Shown piece by piece: positions 8,306-17,426 of a DNA stretch of 64,000 nt. Origin of the DNA: Bacteroidota bacterium (lineage in GTDB: Bacteria > Bacteroidota > Bacteroidia > Chitinophagales > Saprospiraceae); assembly GCA_963169455.1 (NCBI GenBank), contig CAUJDW010000107.1, positions 18,339 to 82,338 on the forward strand, read 5' to 3'. The notes under the pieces were generated by a model. The model did not search any database. It was not told the DNA's origin and saw only the letters and a list, made by a program, of their open reading frames with translations. Made by a program: the position numbers and the translations under genes. The number at the start of each line of letters is the position of its first letter. The stretch's first letter is position 1.

Positions 8306-10615
8306 TTAGTCGGAGCTGCCCGACATCGAATAGGGTGCTGCGCCGGCCCCCGTTCCCCTGCTTTTTTCAGGCTCACTGCCCATGCTGAACTCCAGCCGCC
8401 CGCCCGCCTGCAGGGCCTCATGCCCGATCCATGTTTTGCCGTAGGGCTGGCCATTCAGGCTGGCGGAGCGGATGTAGGGCTTGTCCGCTGCATTGCCTTT
8501 GGCTTCGATGGTAAACGCCTTTCCGTTGGGCATCGTCAGCGTAGCCTTTTCAAACAGCGGGCTCCCGAAGACGTATTCCGGCGTACCCGGGCAAACCGGG
8601 TAGAAACCCAGGGCGCTGAAGACGTACCAGGCCGAGGTCTGGCCGTTGTCCTCGTCGCCGCAGTAGCCGTCGGGCGTGGGGGCGTAGAGCTTGCGCATCA
8701 CCTGTCGCACCCGCTGCTGCGCCTTCCAGGGCTGGCCGGCGTAGTTGTACAGGTATATCAGGTGCTGGATGGGCTGGTTGCCGTGAGCATACTGCCCCAT
8801 GCCCATGATCTGCATCTCCCGGATCTCGTGGATGACGAAGCCATAATAGGACTCGTCGAATACCGGCGGCAGGGTGAAAACGGAATCCAGTTTTGCCGTG
8901 AAGGCCTCCGGCCCTCCCATCAGCCCGATCAGGCCTTCCACATCCTGGAAAACGGACCAGGTATAGTGCCAGCTATTGCCTTCGGTGAAGGCGTCGCCCC
9001 ATTTGAAGGGGCTGAAGGGCGACTGGAAGCTGCCGTCTTCGTTTCTGCCGCGCATCAGGCGGGTTTCCGGGTCGAAAAGGTTGCGGTAATTCTGCGCGCG
9101 TTTTTTGAACAATTCGATCTCGGCCTGCGGCCTGCCCAGGGCTTTGGCCAGCTGCCAGATGGCGAAGTCGGCATAGGCGTATTCCAGCGTACGGGCGGCA
9201 TTTTCGTTGATGCCGGCATCATAGGGCACGTAGCCCAGCCGGTTGTAATATTCCGCTCCGAAGCGGCCCACAGAATTGACCGGCCCTTTGCTCGTGGTAT
9301 TCTTCAGAATAGCTTCGTAGAGGGTTTCGATATCATACCCCCTGATGCCCTTGATGTAGGCATCGGCGATGAGCGATGCCGAATTGGAGCCGATCATGCA
9401 ATCGCGGTGGCCGGGGCTGGCCCATTCAGGCAGCCAGCCGCTTTCCCTGTAGGTATTTACCAGGCCCTCCATGATCTGAGCGTTCAGCTCAGGGTACATG
9501 AGTGTAAAAAAGGGGAAGACTGCGCGAAAAGTGTCCCAGAATCCATTATCGGTGAACATATAACCCGGCAAAACCTGGCCATTGTACGGGCTGTAATGCA
9601 CTACTTCGCCGGCGGCGTTGATCTCGTAAAACATGCGAGGGAAAAGCAGCAGGCGGTACAGGCAGGAGTAAAAGGTGCGGATGTCGTCGATATTGCCCCC
9701 CTCTACGCGGACGCGGCCCAGTTCCTGCTCCCAGGCCCGCCTGGCTTTTTCGCGGGTCTGTTCGAAGCTGTCCGAACCAAGTTCCCGCTGCAGGTTGAGC
9801 GCCGCCTGTTCGGGGCTGATGAAGGAGGAAGCCACTTTTACATGCACCTGCTCGCCCTGGCGGGTGGAAAACCCGACGATGGCGCCCACGTGCCCCCCCT
9901 CATTGGCCGGCCGGCCGGGCGCCAGTGCGCCATCCTTCCAGGTGTGCACCCACTGGAAATCCTTATCGAATTCAAGCACAAAGTAGTTGTGGAAATTATC
10001 GGGCACGCCGCCGTGGTTGTTGCGGCAGTATCCGATGACTTTGCGCGCCTCGGGGATAACCCGCACAAAGGAGCCCTTGTTAAAGGCGTCTATGATGATG
10101 AAAGCGGAATCGGCCTGCGGAAAGCTGAAGCGGAAATGCGCCGCCCTTTCCGTAGGTGTGATCTCGGTGGTGACGTCATGATCCGCCAGGTAAACGCTGT
10201 AGTAATGGGGTTGCGCCACTTCGGCCTTGTGCGAGAACCAGGACTTGCGGGCTTCTTCATCGAATTTCAGGCCGCCCGTCACCGGCATGAGGGAAAAGGC
10301 GGCGTAGTCGTTGATCCATGGGCTGGGCTGGTGCGTTTGCTTAAAGCCGCGGATGTGGTAGGCATCATAGGCGTAAGCCCAGCCGTCGCCCATTTTGGCC
10401 GTCTGGGGCGTCCAGAAGTTCATGCCCCAGGGCAGCGCGATGGCCGGATAGGTGTTGCCGTTGGAAAGGGAAAACTCCGAGTCGGCGCCCATCAGCGGGT
10501 TGACGTATTGCACCAGGCCTTCGGCATGCGCAGGCTGCGATTGAGCGAAAAGGGCCCGGGCATTTGCCAAAAACAGGCAAAGGCAAAGCAGCGCCCCTGT
10601 GATTGTCCGGTTCAT
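8306..10615 (-). CDS. GH92 family alpha-mannosidase, exported
   Basis: A 769-residue protein. I start it at the ATG giving MNRTITGALLCLCLFLANAR, a clean signal peptide, rather than 14 codons upstream. GH92 hallmarks are present: NPLMG and GNTYPAIALPWGMNFWTPQT near the N-terminus, the catalytic (alpha/alpha)6 barrel motifs GFWDTFRAVFPF, PEWASPGHRDCMIGSNSA, and GYCGDEDNGQTSAWYVFSALG, and the C-terminal YVFGSPLFEKATL. GH92 enzymes are Ca2+-dependent exo-alpha-mannosidases acting on alpha-1,2/1,3/1,4 linkages of N-glycans or yeast mannan; the exact linkage cannot be told here. No SusC/SusD pair flanks it, so it is not in an obvious polysaccharide utilisation locus. Confidence 0.94.
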   Translation of the reverse strand: MNRTITGALLCLCLFLANARALFAQSQPAHAEGLVQYVNPLMGADSEFSLSNGNTYPAIALPWGMNFWTPQTAKMGDGWAYAYDAYHIRGFKQTHQPSPWINDYAAFSLMPVTGGLKFDEEARKSWFSHKAEVAQPHYYSVYLADHDVTTEITPTERAAHFRFSFPQADSAFIIIDAFNKGSFVRVIPEARKVIGYCRNNHGGVPDNFHNYFVLEFDKDFQWVHTWKDGALAPGRPANEGGHVGAIVGFSTRQGEQVHVKVASSFISPEQAALNLQRELGSDSFEQTREKARRAWEQELGRVRVEGGNIDDIRTFYSCLYRLLLFPRMFYEINAAGEVVHYSPYNGQVLPGYMFTDNGFWDTFRAVFPFFTLMYPELNAQIMEGLVNTYRESGWLPEWASPGHRDCMIGSNSASLIADAYIKGIRGYDIETLYEAILKNTTSKGPVNSVGRFGAEYYNRLGYVPYDAGINENAARTLEYAYADFAIWQLAKALGRPQAEIELFKKRAQNYRNLFDPETRLMRGRNEDGSFQSPFSPFKWGDAFTEGNSWHYTWSVFQDVEGLIGLMGGPEAFTAKLDSVFTLPPVFDESYYGFVIHEIREMQIMGMGQYAHGNQPIQHLIYLYNYAGQPWKAQQRVRQVMRKLYAPTPDGYCGDEDNGQTSAWYVFSALGFYPVCPGTPEYVFGSPLFEKATLTMPNGKAFTIEAKGNAADKPYIRSASLNGQPYGKTWIGHEALQAGGRLEFSMGSEPEKSRGTGAGAAPYSMSGSSD

Positions 10616-10685
10616 AACTTGAGCCTTGTTTTGAGGGTTGCGAAAACAGGGCTTCAATCTAGGAAATTTGACCGGATTTTACCGC

Positions 10686-10832
10686 TTAACTTCCGGGGCA
10701 CTTCTTACACCGCTTGCCTTTCTTGTACTTTTTACAGCACTTCTTCTTCTCCTTGGCCGCCACAACAGGCAGGGGAAAGGGCAGGCGCAATGCGGTAGGG
10801 TCGGTGTCGATGCGGTTCTTACGGATCTGCAT
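10686..10832 (-). CDS. 48-residue Lys/Cys-rich small protein
   Basis: A short frame upstream of the mannosidase gene encodes 48 residues. It has a proline/leucine-rich first half (LRLPFPLPVVAA) and a second half of Lys and Cys: KEKKKCCKKYKKGKRCKKCP. The four cysteines (C-C-x8-C-x2-C) in a strongly basic context suggest a metal- or nucleic-acid-binding peptide, but no function is known to me. I recall similar short KCCKKYKKG...CKKCP tails in other Bacteroidota proteins, which supports a real gene. The start ATG is the only one in frame. It lies 70 bases upstream of the mannosidase start and could share its transcript. Confidence 0.6.
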   Translation of the reverse strand: MQIRKNRIDTDPTALRLPFPLPVVAAKEKKKCCKKYKKGKRCKKCPGS

Positions 10833-11078
10833 GTTTTATCTGGCTAAGGTTCTATCGCAGCAAATAACGGTATAATAAGGGATTAGTTTTTAATTAATCT
10901 AAATAACACCAGCAAAAATAGGCCAATGGCTTAGAACCGTCCACTAATGAAAATCACCGTTTGGCCATTTTCCTTTACCCTTCGCGATGATAAAAGTCAC
11001 CCAGGCCGTTGTGCCGGGAATGTTTTAATTTTATTTTGCCCGGAAATGAGCCGGCCTTCTCACGCAAACGTCGAAAAC

Positions 11079-12437
11079 ATGAACCTTCCCCCTCTTTTCG
11101 CCGAGCAGATGAAAATACAACTGGGAGACGAATGGCCCGCCTTTCTGCAGGCCATGGACGCCCCCGCCCCAACCAGCATCCGGTTTAATTTTTTAAAAAA
11201 TTCCAATTGGCCGGAAAATGCCGACAAAGTAAAATGGGAACCCAGCGGAGTATACCTGGCCCAACGCCCTGTTTTCACCCTCGACCCGGCCTTCCACGCG
11301 GGCGCCTATTACGTGCAGGAGGCCTCATCCATGTTTGTGGGAGAAGCCGTCCGGCAACTCCTGTCGGAAGCCCCTTTTGTCCGGGCGCTGGACCTATGCG
11401 CTGCTCCGGGGGGGAAAAGCACCCTGCTGCAATCTGTGCTGAAACCCGAAAGCCTGTTGCTGGCCAATGAGGCCATCCGGCCGCGTTATCAGATACTTCG
11501 GGAGAACCTCTGCCGCTGGGGGGCTCCCAACATCAGCAGCAGCAATCTGGACAGCAGCGCATTCGGCCCGCTCAGGGGGTATTTCGGGCTGGTGCTCGTC
11601 GACGCGCCCTGTTCGGGTGAAGGGCTTTTCCGAAAAGACCCCGCCGCTATCGGGGAATGGTCGCCCGATAGCGTACAACTGTGCAGCGGGCGCCAAAAGC
11701 GCATCCTGGCGGATGCTGCGGCGCTGCTGGAACCCGGAGGGCTGCTGCTGTACTCCACCTGTACCTACAATCAGTGGGAAAATGAAGAGAACGCGGCCTG
11801 GATAAACACTCAATTCGGGCTGGAGCCCCTTCGCCTCCGGTTGCAGGCTGACTGGAATATCCTGGAGCGGGAATGGGGTTACCAGTTTTACCCCCACCGG
11901 GTGCGGGGCGAAGGGTTCTACCTGGCGGCTTTCCGGCGGCCGGAAGGGCCGGCATTCCAACTGCCGAAATTAAAAGGCAAAAGCCCGCACGGATTCAACC
12001 TGCTGCCACGCAAAACAGCAGAACAACTGGCGCCCTGGGTGAAAGACACCGCTGCGCTGGCCTTTTTTGAAAACGAAAAGGGCATGATCTTCGCCGTTCC
12101 GGCAGATCAGGAAGAAGAGGTGATTTTTCTGAGCCGCGCCATCCGGCGTTTTCACCCGGGTACGGAGATCGGCAGTTTCAAAAACAAGGACTTCGTGCCC
12201 GGGCACGCCCTGGCGCTCAGCACACTTGCGGGAGACGAAATTCCCAAAGTTGAAGTGGACAGGGAAACGGCCCTGCGCTATCTGAAAAAGGAGCACCTGG
12301 CAATCGACGCCCCTGCCCGGGGCTGGGCATTGATCCGACACCAGGGCCTCAACCTGGGCTGGATAAAAAGCCTGCCCAACCGCATCAACAACTACCTCCC
12401 CAAAGAATGGCGAATCCGGATGGACATCGGCTTGTGA
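11079..12437 (+). CDS. rsmF: 16S rRNA m5C methyltransferase, RsmF/NOL1-NOP2-Sun family
   Basis: A 452-residue cytoplasmic enzyme transferring methyl from S-adenosylmethionine to cytosine C5 in rRNA. The SAM-binding motif I is LCAAPGGKSTLLQS. Motif IV DAPCSGEGLFRKDP holds Cys178 (release cysteine) and motif VI YSTCTYNQWENE holds Cys228 (nucleophile). A C-terminal PUA-like domain follows, ending in GWALIRHQGLNLGWIK...NRINNYLPKEWR, typical of RsmF rather than RsmB. I chose MNLPPLFAEQ as start, where family similarity begins; an in-frame ATG at 11046 (MSRPSHANV) is possible. The exact target cytosine cannot be read from sequence. It stands alone on the plus strand. Confidence 0.9.
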   Translation: MNLPPLFAEQMKIQLGDEWPAFLQAMDAPAPTSIRFNFLKNSNWPENADKVKWEPSGVYLAQRPVFTLDPAFHAGAYYVQEASSMFVGEAVRQLLSEAPFVRALDLCAAPGGKSTLLQSVLKPESLLLANEAIRPRYQILRENLCRWGAPNISSSNLDSSAFGPLRGYFGLVLVDAPCSGEGLFRKDPAAIGEWSPDSVQLCSGRQKRILADAAALLEPGGLLLYSTCTYNQWENEENAAWINTQFGLEPLRLRLQADWNILEREWGYQFYPHRVRGEGFYLAAFRRPEGPAFQLPKLKGKSPHGFNLLPRKTAEQLAPWVKDTAALAFFENEKGMIFAVPADQEEEVIFLSRAIRRFHPGTEIGSFKNKDFVPGHALALSTLAGDEIPKVEVDRETALRYLKKEHLAIDAPARGWALIRHQGLNLGWIKSLPNRINNYLPKEWRIRMDIGL

Positions 12438-12572
12438 GAAGGCTTTGCGCCTCTGAGTTTCCGGAAAACTGGAGTAATGGAGTAATGGCCCGCCGTTGCC
12501 GTCGGGCGCTATTGCCTTGTGCGAAGGCGCCCGACGGCTTTGTCGGGTAAAAATACTGGATTGCCGGCCTTC

Positions 12573-12645
12573 CGGCCCGTCTCTGCAAGCCCGGGCAAGC
12601 CTTCAGACTCTTTGACCTTCAGACCTTTTGACCTTCCAACCTTCC
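12573..12645. repeat. Dispersed repeat, copy A: 28-bp core plus GACCTT-type tract
   Basis: The core GGCCCGTCTCTGC...GGGCAAGCC (12573-12601) is followed by short iterations of AGACCTT/GACCTTCC up to the stop codon of the crp-like gene. The reverse complement of 18951-19066 carries nearly the same core followed by GACCTTCC-type units, so this is a repeat family with at least two copies in the window. Confidence 0.55.
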
Positions 12646-12649
12646 TAAC

Positions 12650-13330
12650 TCACCCCAGGCGGGCCATATCCCGGACCAGTATTTTTCCGCGGTTAAAGTA
12701 GATCAGGTCGGATTTTTTCAGCTCATTGAGCACCAGGGTGACCGTCTGACGGGAGGTGCAGGTGATGTTGGCGATATCCTGATGGGTCAGGGAGTGCTTG
12801 AGCAGCATTTCGAATCCCACGCGGCGGCCCCGCTTGTCCACCGATTCCTTGATAAAATCGATAATGCGGGTGCGGGCATCCTTGAAGATGAGGGATTCCA
12901 GCTTGTTTTCGGCCTTCATCAGGCGCCCCCCGAAGAGGTTCATGATATGGGTGCACAGGTCGAAGTTGCTGCGCATCAGCGCCCTGAGGTGTTCGACCCG
13001 GAGCTGGTAAAGGTGTACATCCTCCTTGAGGGCCTGAGCGAAGTCGGAGCGGTGTTGTTCGCCGATCAGCCCCAGTTCGCCGAACATGGCGGTGGGGTGG
13101 ATAAGCGACTTGATGATCTCCTTTCCATCGCTGGAGTGGGTGCCGATCTTGACAGTGCCCTTGGCCAGGAAAAAGAGTTGTTCGGAGGGTTCCCCCGGCA
13201 AGTATATAAAGCTGTATTTGGGCTTGACCTTGTACTCCATCATGTCGGCCAGCCGGGCCTTGTCTTCGGGAGAAAGCACGGAGAAAAGAGGGAAAAGGTC
13301 GATAAAGGAGGTTTTGGATTCCGCATTCAT
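12650..13330 (-). CDS. Crp/Fnr family transcriptional regulator
   Basis: A 226-residue regulator. Residues about 10-125 form the cyclic-nucleotide-binding-type beta barrel (FIYLPGEPSEQLFFLAKGTVKIG, MFGELGLIGE). A long dimer helix follows, then a winged helix-turn-helix with recognition region LTHQDIANITCTSRQTVTLV near residues 185-205. The cysteine cluster of true FNR is not visible and the cAMP-contact RxxS motif is not obvious, so the ligand is unknown. The related Bacteroidota proteins often act on respiration or stress genes. It is monocistronic, and its stop codon abuts the dispersed repeat. Confidence 0.9.
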   Translation of the reverse strand: MNAESKTSFIDLFPLFSVLSPEDKARLADMMEYKVKPKYSFIYLPGEPSEQLFFLAKGTVKIGTHSSDGKEIIKSLIHPTAMFGELGLIGEQHRSDFAQALKEDVHLYQLRVEHLRALMRSNFDLCTHIMNLFGGRLMKAENKLESLIFKDARTRIIDFIKESVDKRGRRVGFEMLLKHSLTHQDIANITCTSRQTVTLVLNELKKSDLIYFNRGKILVRDMARLG

Positions 13331-13506
13331 AACATTACATTTTTACGGCAGCGCCGGTTTTTGCCGGGTGTTTCCCGGGCTTTTTTTATTCGGCGTATGT
13401 AATAGAGAAGACACAGATAATTCACCTCCCCCCCACGGCAGGCGATGTTTTTTTTGAAAGCGGTGCTTTTGGCGCTAAAAAAGCGGGGTGCGGGCGCGGG
13501 ATTGCC

Positions 13507-14445
13507 TCAAAACTGCAGGCTCAGTGAGTCGCGGGAGCTGTTATAGCCGGCGAAGATACCCTGCCCGCCGTCGATGTTGTCGAAGAGGGTGACCGGTTCG
13601 GCGAAGGGGGAGCCGGAGGCCTGGCGTTGCCGGCTCAGGGCGGCGAAGTAGCGGTAGTATTCCTCGGAAACGGTGCGGAGGTCGACAAAGAGTTTTCCGA
13701 GTTTTTCCTCATTTTTTTTCAGTTCGATACGCAGGGGGATATCAAAATCGATGAACTTGTTTTCAAAGCCTTCGTCGCTCAGCAGCAGCCCGCCGCCGAT
13801 GTGGGCCACCCGAAAATTTTCGTTATCCTGCGGGTCGAACATGATAGGCAGGAGGTACTGGCCTGTGATGAGGGTGTCGCCCTCCACGCGCTGGAAAGTA
13901 AATATCTGCTGGAGCAGGCTGATGTGGTAAAAATTCATTTCATCCCCCGGGTCTTCAAAGCTCAGCCTGAGGTTGTAGGTAGCGATGAACAGCCCGTTGT
14001 CCGGCTCATCTTCCAGTTGAAACCCACTCGCCTGAGCACTGATGATACGGGTGGGAGCCGGAATTCTGCTTTTTGCTGTTGCCGGTTCATAACCGGGAGC
14101 GCTCACTTTGATCGTATATTCCACATTGGCTTCCGGCGCCAGGTTCACCGTCGTATAATAGGGAATTTCCGAAGCATGCTTGGGGTCGACAAGCTGGAGG
14201 GCCTCCAGGTAGGTGTCGCCGCGAAATATCTCGACTGTGGCATCCCGCAGGTATTCCACCTCTGCTTCCTCCAGAATCGGCTGCCACTTCGATACGAAGG
14301 CCTGCACGGCGCGGTCCGGGGTGAAGTTGCATACGACCACCAACTGGGCGGGGTTCTGGTTCAGGCGAAGCGGAGCGGGCTCTTCGCAGGCCGTGAAAAA
14401 GCAAAGGAACAAAACCCAGGAGAAGATGTAAAGTCGCCGGAACAT
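13507..14445 (-). CDS. DUF4249 lipoprotein, TonB-receptor partner
   Basis: A 312-residue lipoprotein: from MFRRLYIFSW the hydrophobic core ends in FFTAC, a lipobox. An ATG eight codons upstream (14469) is possible but lengthens the n-region. The body fits DUF4249: QLVVVCNFTP, VEIFRGDTYLEALQL, YTIKVSAPGYEPATAKSRIPAP, and a C-terminus with FAALSRQRQASGSPFAEP...NIDGGQGIFAGY. The family occurs as the gene directly downstream of a TonB-dependent receptor, as here (33 bases), and is presumed to be an outer-membrane surface lipoprotein assisting it. Substrate unknown. Confidence 0.85.
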   Translation of the reverse strand: MFRRLYIFSWVLFLCFFTACEEPAPLRLNQNPAQLVVVCNFTPDRAVQAFVSKWQPILEEAEVEYLRDATVEIFRGDTYLEALQLVDPKHASEIPYYTTVNLAPEANVEYTIKVSAPGYEPATAKSRIPAPTRIISAQASGFQLEDEPDNGLFIATYNLRLSFEDPGDEMNFYHISLLQQIFTFQRVEGDTLITGQYLLPIMFDPQDNENFRVAHIGGGLLLSDEGFENKFIDFDIPLRIELKKNEEKLGKLFVDLRTVSEEYYRYFAALSRQRQASGSPFAEPVTLFDNIDGGQGIFAGYNSSRDSLSLQF

Positions 14446-14477
14446 ACGCCCGAAATTAGTTGCAAACAAATATACAA

Positions 14478-17153
14478 TTAAAATTGAATCGAATAGTTCA
14501 AAGACGGCAGCATCGGGATCAGCCAGGCCTGAACGAATTCTTTCTGCGTTCGGATCTTTCCGTCCTCTTCGACGTATTTCGACCGCAGGGCGTAATACAG
14601 GGGGTTTCTGCGGTTGTAGATGTTGTAAGCGCCCACATTGATCGTATGCCTGAGCCGGCTATCCGTTTCAAAATAAAAATTGGCCCCAAAGTCCAGGCGG
14701 TGATAAGCGGGCATCCGGAAGGCATTTTTATCGCCAAAGTCAATGGCCGTCACGGGGCCTACGCCGGGAATGACGACTTCATACTGGCCCAGCGGCGGGC
14801 TGAAAGCGAAGCCGGTGCTGTACACCCAACTGGCGGACAGGCTGGCCCAGTCCTGTATGCGGTACATGAGCGCCAGCTTGAATTCGTGGCGCCGGTCGAA
14901 CTTGTAGGGATAAGGCCTGCCGTTGTTGATCTGCGCATACTGCCTGTCGGCCCAGGCCAGGCTGTAGCCCATCCACCCCCTGAGCCGGCCTTCCTGTTTT
15001 CGCAACAACGCCTCCATGCCATAAGCCTGGCCGCTGCCTGCCGTGACGTTTTCCTCCCAGTCGTTGAGGAACAGCGCCCCTTCCGAATAAGCCAGCAGAT
15101 TGTCCATCGACTTGAAATAGCCATCCGCCTCGACAGACCAGCCCGGCCGGAATGCCCAGTTGGCGGACAGTCCCGCCTGCCAGCCCTTCTGCGGGGCGAC
15201 TTTGTCGGTTGAAGGCACCCAAAGTTCCGTAGGCAGCCCAATAGCGGAATTGGACAACAGGTGGATCGGCTGCTGCATGCGGCTGTAATAGCTTTCCAGG
15301 CGCCAGCGCTTCGAAAGCTGCCAGCTGGCCAGAATCCTGGGCTGCAACGAAGGATAGGCTTTATTATAGGCCGAAAATACGGCGGCGTGCAAACCGGCGT
15401 TGATCGTGAGCCCTTTCGCGGCCCTGAACTCGTCCTCCACATAAGCCACGTATTCCATTGCGGTGAGCCGCCTGGCATCCTCGGGCAGAACGGGCAGGGA
15501 ATCGATCTCGCCATTGCCCGATTTTTCCCCTGAGCCGGCCAGAAGCCCGGGCAGGAAATCGTGGTGCGCCACATTGGCCCCGAAACGGATGTGATGCCCG
15601 GGAACGGCCAGGAAGTCAAAATCGAGGCGAAGGCCTGCATCCCGGATACTACTGGAATAATGGCCCACATCGAACAGGCGGTTCACCGTGCGTTGTGCGT
15701 CGAGCCGAACCAGCGAATCGACGGCCAGGTAGCGGATATCCACATCCAGCCCGCTGTAGGTGGCCGCCAGGTTGGCGAACAGCTTGTCGCTGAAGAGGTG
15801 GTTCCAGCGCAGAGAGGCCACCGTATTCCCCCAGCCCACCGCATCGTCATACTGCCTGTCGAAGCGGTAAATGGCGGGTTCGGGCTGATTGCCGTCGGCA
15901 AAGGCCAGCGTATCGGAGGCCAGCCCCTGATTGGTGTAGCGGTCGGCGCCGGAATAATAGCTAAGGTAAAAGTGGTCGCGGGCCGAGAGTTCGTAGTTGA
16001 GCTTGGCGTTCAGGTCGTAAAACCGATAGCCGGTAAAGCCGTCCTCCCCTTTTTCTTCCTTGAGCCCCCGGGTCAGCGGCTGAAGGTACCAATCTGCCAG
16101 CGAGCGGCGGCCCGAGACGAAGAAGCTGCTTTTGTCGCGCACGATAGGCCCTTCCAGGGAAAACCTGCCCGACAGCATTCCCACATCGGCCCGGGCGCTG
16201 AAGGTTTTGCTGTTCCCCTCGCGGGTGCGGATATCCAGGACGGAGGAAAGCCGGCCGCCGTAGCGCGCAGGAAACCCACCCTTGATGAGCCGGGCCGAAC
16301 GCACGGCCTGGGAGTTGAAAACCGAAAACAAACCGGCGGCATGAGAAATATTGTACACCGGCACCCCGTCGATCATGATCAGGTTCTGGCCGTTGTCTCC
16401 CCCCCTGATGTGCAGCCCGCCGATGCCGTCCGTACCGGTTTGCACCCCCGGCAAAAGGTGAGTGAGGCGAATGATGTCCGCTTCGCCGCCCAGAGTGGGC
16501 AGGTGTTCCGCTTCATAAACGCCGGCCTCCTGCCCGCCCCCCGGCGCGGGTGCGCCAGAGATGCCGCCGATGCGCGGAGCGACGACTTCCACCGGAGCAA
16601 GGGTCAGCGAAGGCTTGAGGGAGGCGTTGAGGCGCCGGGGCTCGCGCAAAACGAATTCCCGCCTCTGGGTTTCATAACCGAGGTAAGAAAAGGAAAGCGC
16701 CACCCTGCCCGCGGGCAGCGACAGGCTGTAAAAGCCATATTCGTTGGATGCTGCGCCCCTGCCGCTGTTGACATCAAGAATGTTGGCGTTTATCAGGCGC
16801 TCGCCGGTGCGGGCATCCTCCAGAAAACCACTGACGGTAAAGCGCGTCTCGGGCGGAAGGAAGATGACTACCTGCCTGCCAATTTCCCGGAACTGAAGGG
16901 CTGTGTTCTGAAACAACTGAGCCAGCACAGCTTTCAGGCTCACCTGGTCCATCTGCATGGAAACGCGGCGCTCAGGCAGGATGTCATTGCTGAAGGAAAG
17001 CTGAATACCATTGCGGTCCGCCAGTTGGTAGAGCGCCTCCTCCAGGGTGGCGCCTTCTACGGAAAGGCTTACGCGGCGCTCCACCAGGTGCTGGGCCCGG
17101 GAAGTGGCGAGGAAGGCAAAGAGCAGCAGAAAGATAAGTAAAGGCTGCTTCAT
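14478..17153 (-). CDS. TonB-dependent outer-membrane receptor with STN and carboxypeptidase-like domains
   Basis: An 891-residue receptor from the ATG giving MKQPLLIFLLLFAFLATSRA; an upstream in-frame ATG gives a basic extension without signal character. Domains in order: STN/secretin-like domain (about 25-110, VEGATLEEALYQLADRNGIQLSF), CarboxypepD_reg-like domain (about 115-200, GFLEDARTGERLINANI), plug with LPGVQTGTDGIGGLHIRGG and ILIMIDGVPVYN-type motif (about 240-370), and a 22-strand barrel ending in a terminal aromatic residue (NYSIQF). The STN domain normally talks to an anti-sigma factor, but none is adjacent. It is paired with the DUF4249 lipoprotein just downstream. The ligand is unknown. 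Confidence 0.93.
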   Translation of the reverse strand: MKQPLLIFLLLFAFLATSRAQHLVERRVSLSVEGATLEEALYQLADRNGIQLSFSNDILPERRVSMQMDQVSLKAVLAQLFQNTALQFREIGRQVVIFLPPETRFTVSGFLEDARTGERLINANILDVNSGRGAASNEYGFYSLSLPAGRVALSFSYLGYETQRREFVLREPRRLNASLKPSLTLAPVEVVAPRIGGISGAPAPGGGQEAGVYEAEHLPTLGGEADIIRLTHLLPGVQTGTDGIGGLHIRGGDNGQNLIMIDGVPVYNISHAAGLFSVFNSQAVRSARLIKGGFPARYGGRLSSVLDIRTREGNSKTFSARADVGMLSGRFSLEGPIVRDKSSFFVSGRRSLADWYLQPLTRGLKEEKGEDGFTGYRFYDLNAKLNYELSARDHFYLSYYSGADRYTNQGLASDTLAFADGNQPEPAIYRFDRQYDDAVGWGNTVASLRWNHLFSDKLFANLAATYSGLDVDIRYLAVDSLVRLDAQRTVNRLFDVGHYSSSIRDAGLRLDFDFLAVPGHHIRFGANVAHHDFLPGLLAGSGEKSGNGEIDSLPVLPEDARRLTAMEYVAYVEDEFRAAKGLTINAGLHAAVFSAYNKAYPSLQPRILASWQLSKRWRLESYYSRMQQPIHLLSNSAIGLPTELWVPSTDKVAPQKGWQAGLSANWAFRPGWSVEADGYFKSMDNLLAYSEGALFLNDWEENVTAGSGQAYGMEALLRKQEGRLRGWMGYSLAWADRQYAQINNGRPYPYKFDRRHEFKLALMYRIQDWASLSASWVYSTGFAFSPPLGQYEVVIPGVGPVTAIDFGDKNAFRMPAYHRLDFGANFYFETDSRLRHTINVGAYNIYNRRNPLYYALRSKYVEEDGKIRTQKEFVQAWLIPMLPSLNYSIQF

Positions 17154-17426
17154 TAAGATACAGTTCGGAGCAAATGGTATAATTCCTTCAAAAATACGGG
17201 CTTTTGGCCAGTATTTCAAAATAAACATTTTGCCCTTTTGACAACCTGGCCGCTGAAAACGCCGCCTTTTTTTTATCATTGTGAAAAAAAACCTTGCTGT
17301 TTACTACTCCTTTGCGGCATTAGCCGAAACGCGGGCCTGCGGACCGCGATGCCGGCAAGGCCTAAAGGCTCATTGTTTTTCATTTCGCGGGCCTCGGGCC
17401 CGAGTATCAACCAAAACACGCTGAAA

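Noticed and set aside
8306..10615. Polysaccharide utilisation locus around the GH92 enzyme
   Set aside because: No SusC/SusD pair or regulator adjacent; the TonB receptor at 14478 is paired with DUF4249, not SusD.
8225..10798. 857-codon open frame on the plus strand opposite the mannosidase
   Set aside because: The opposite strand encodes a complete GH92 enzyme with signal peptide; this frame has no family motif and arises from GC-rich codon use.
15561..17141. 526-codon open frame antisense to the TonB receptor
   Set aside because: Receptor domains are unambiguous on the other strand.
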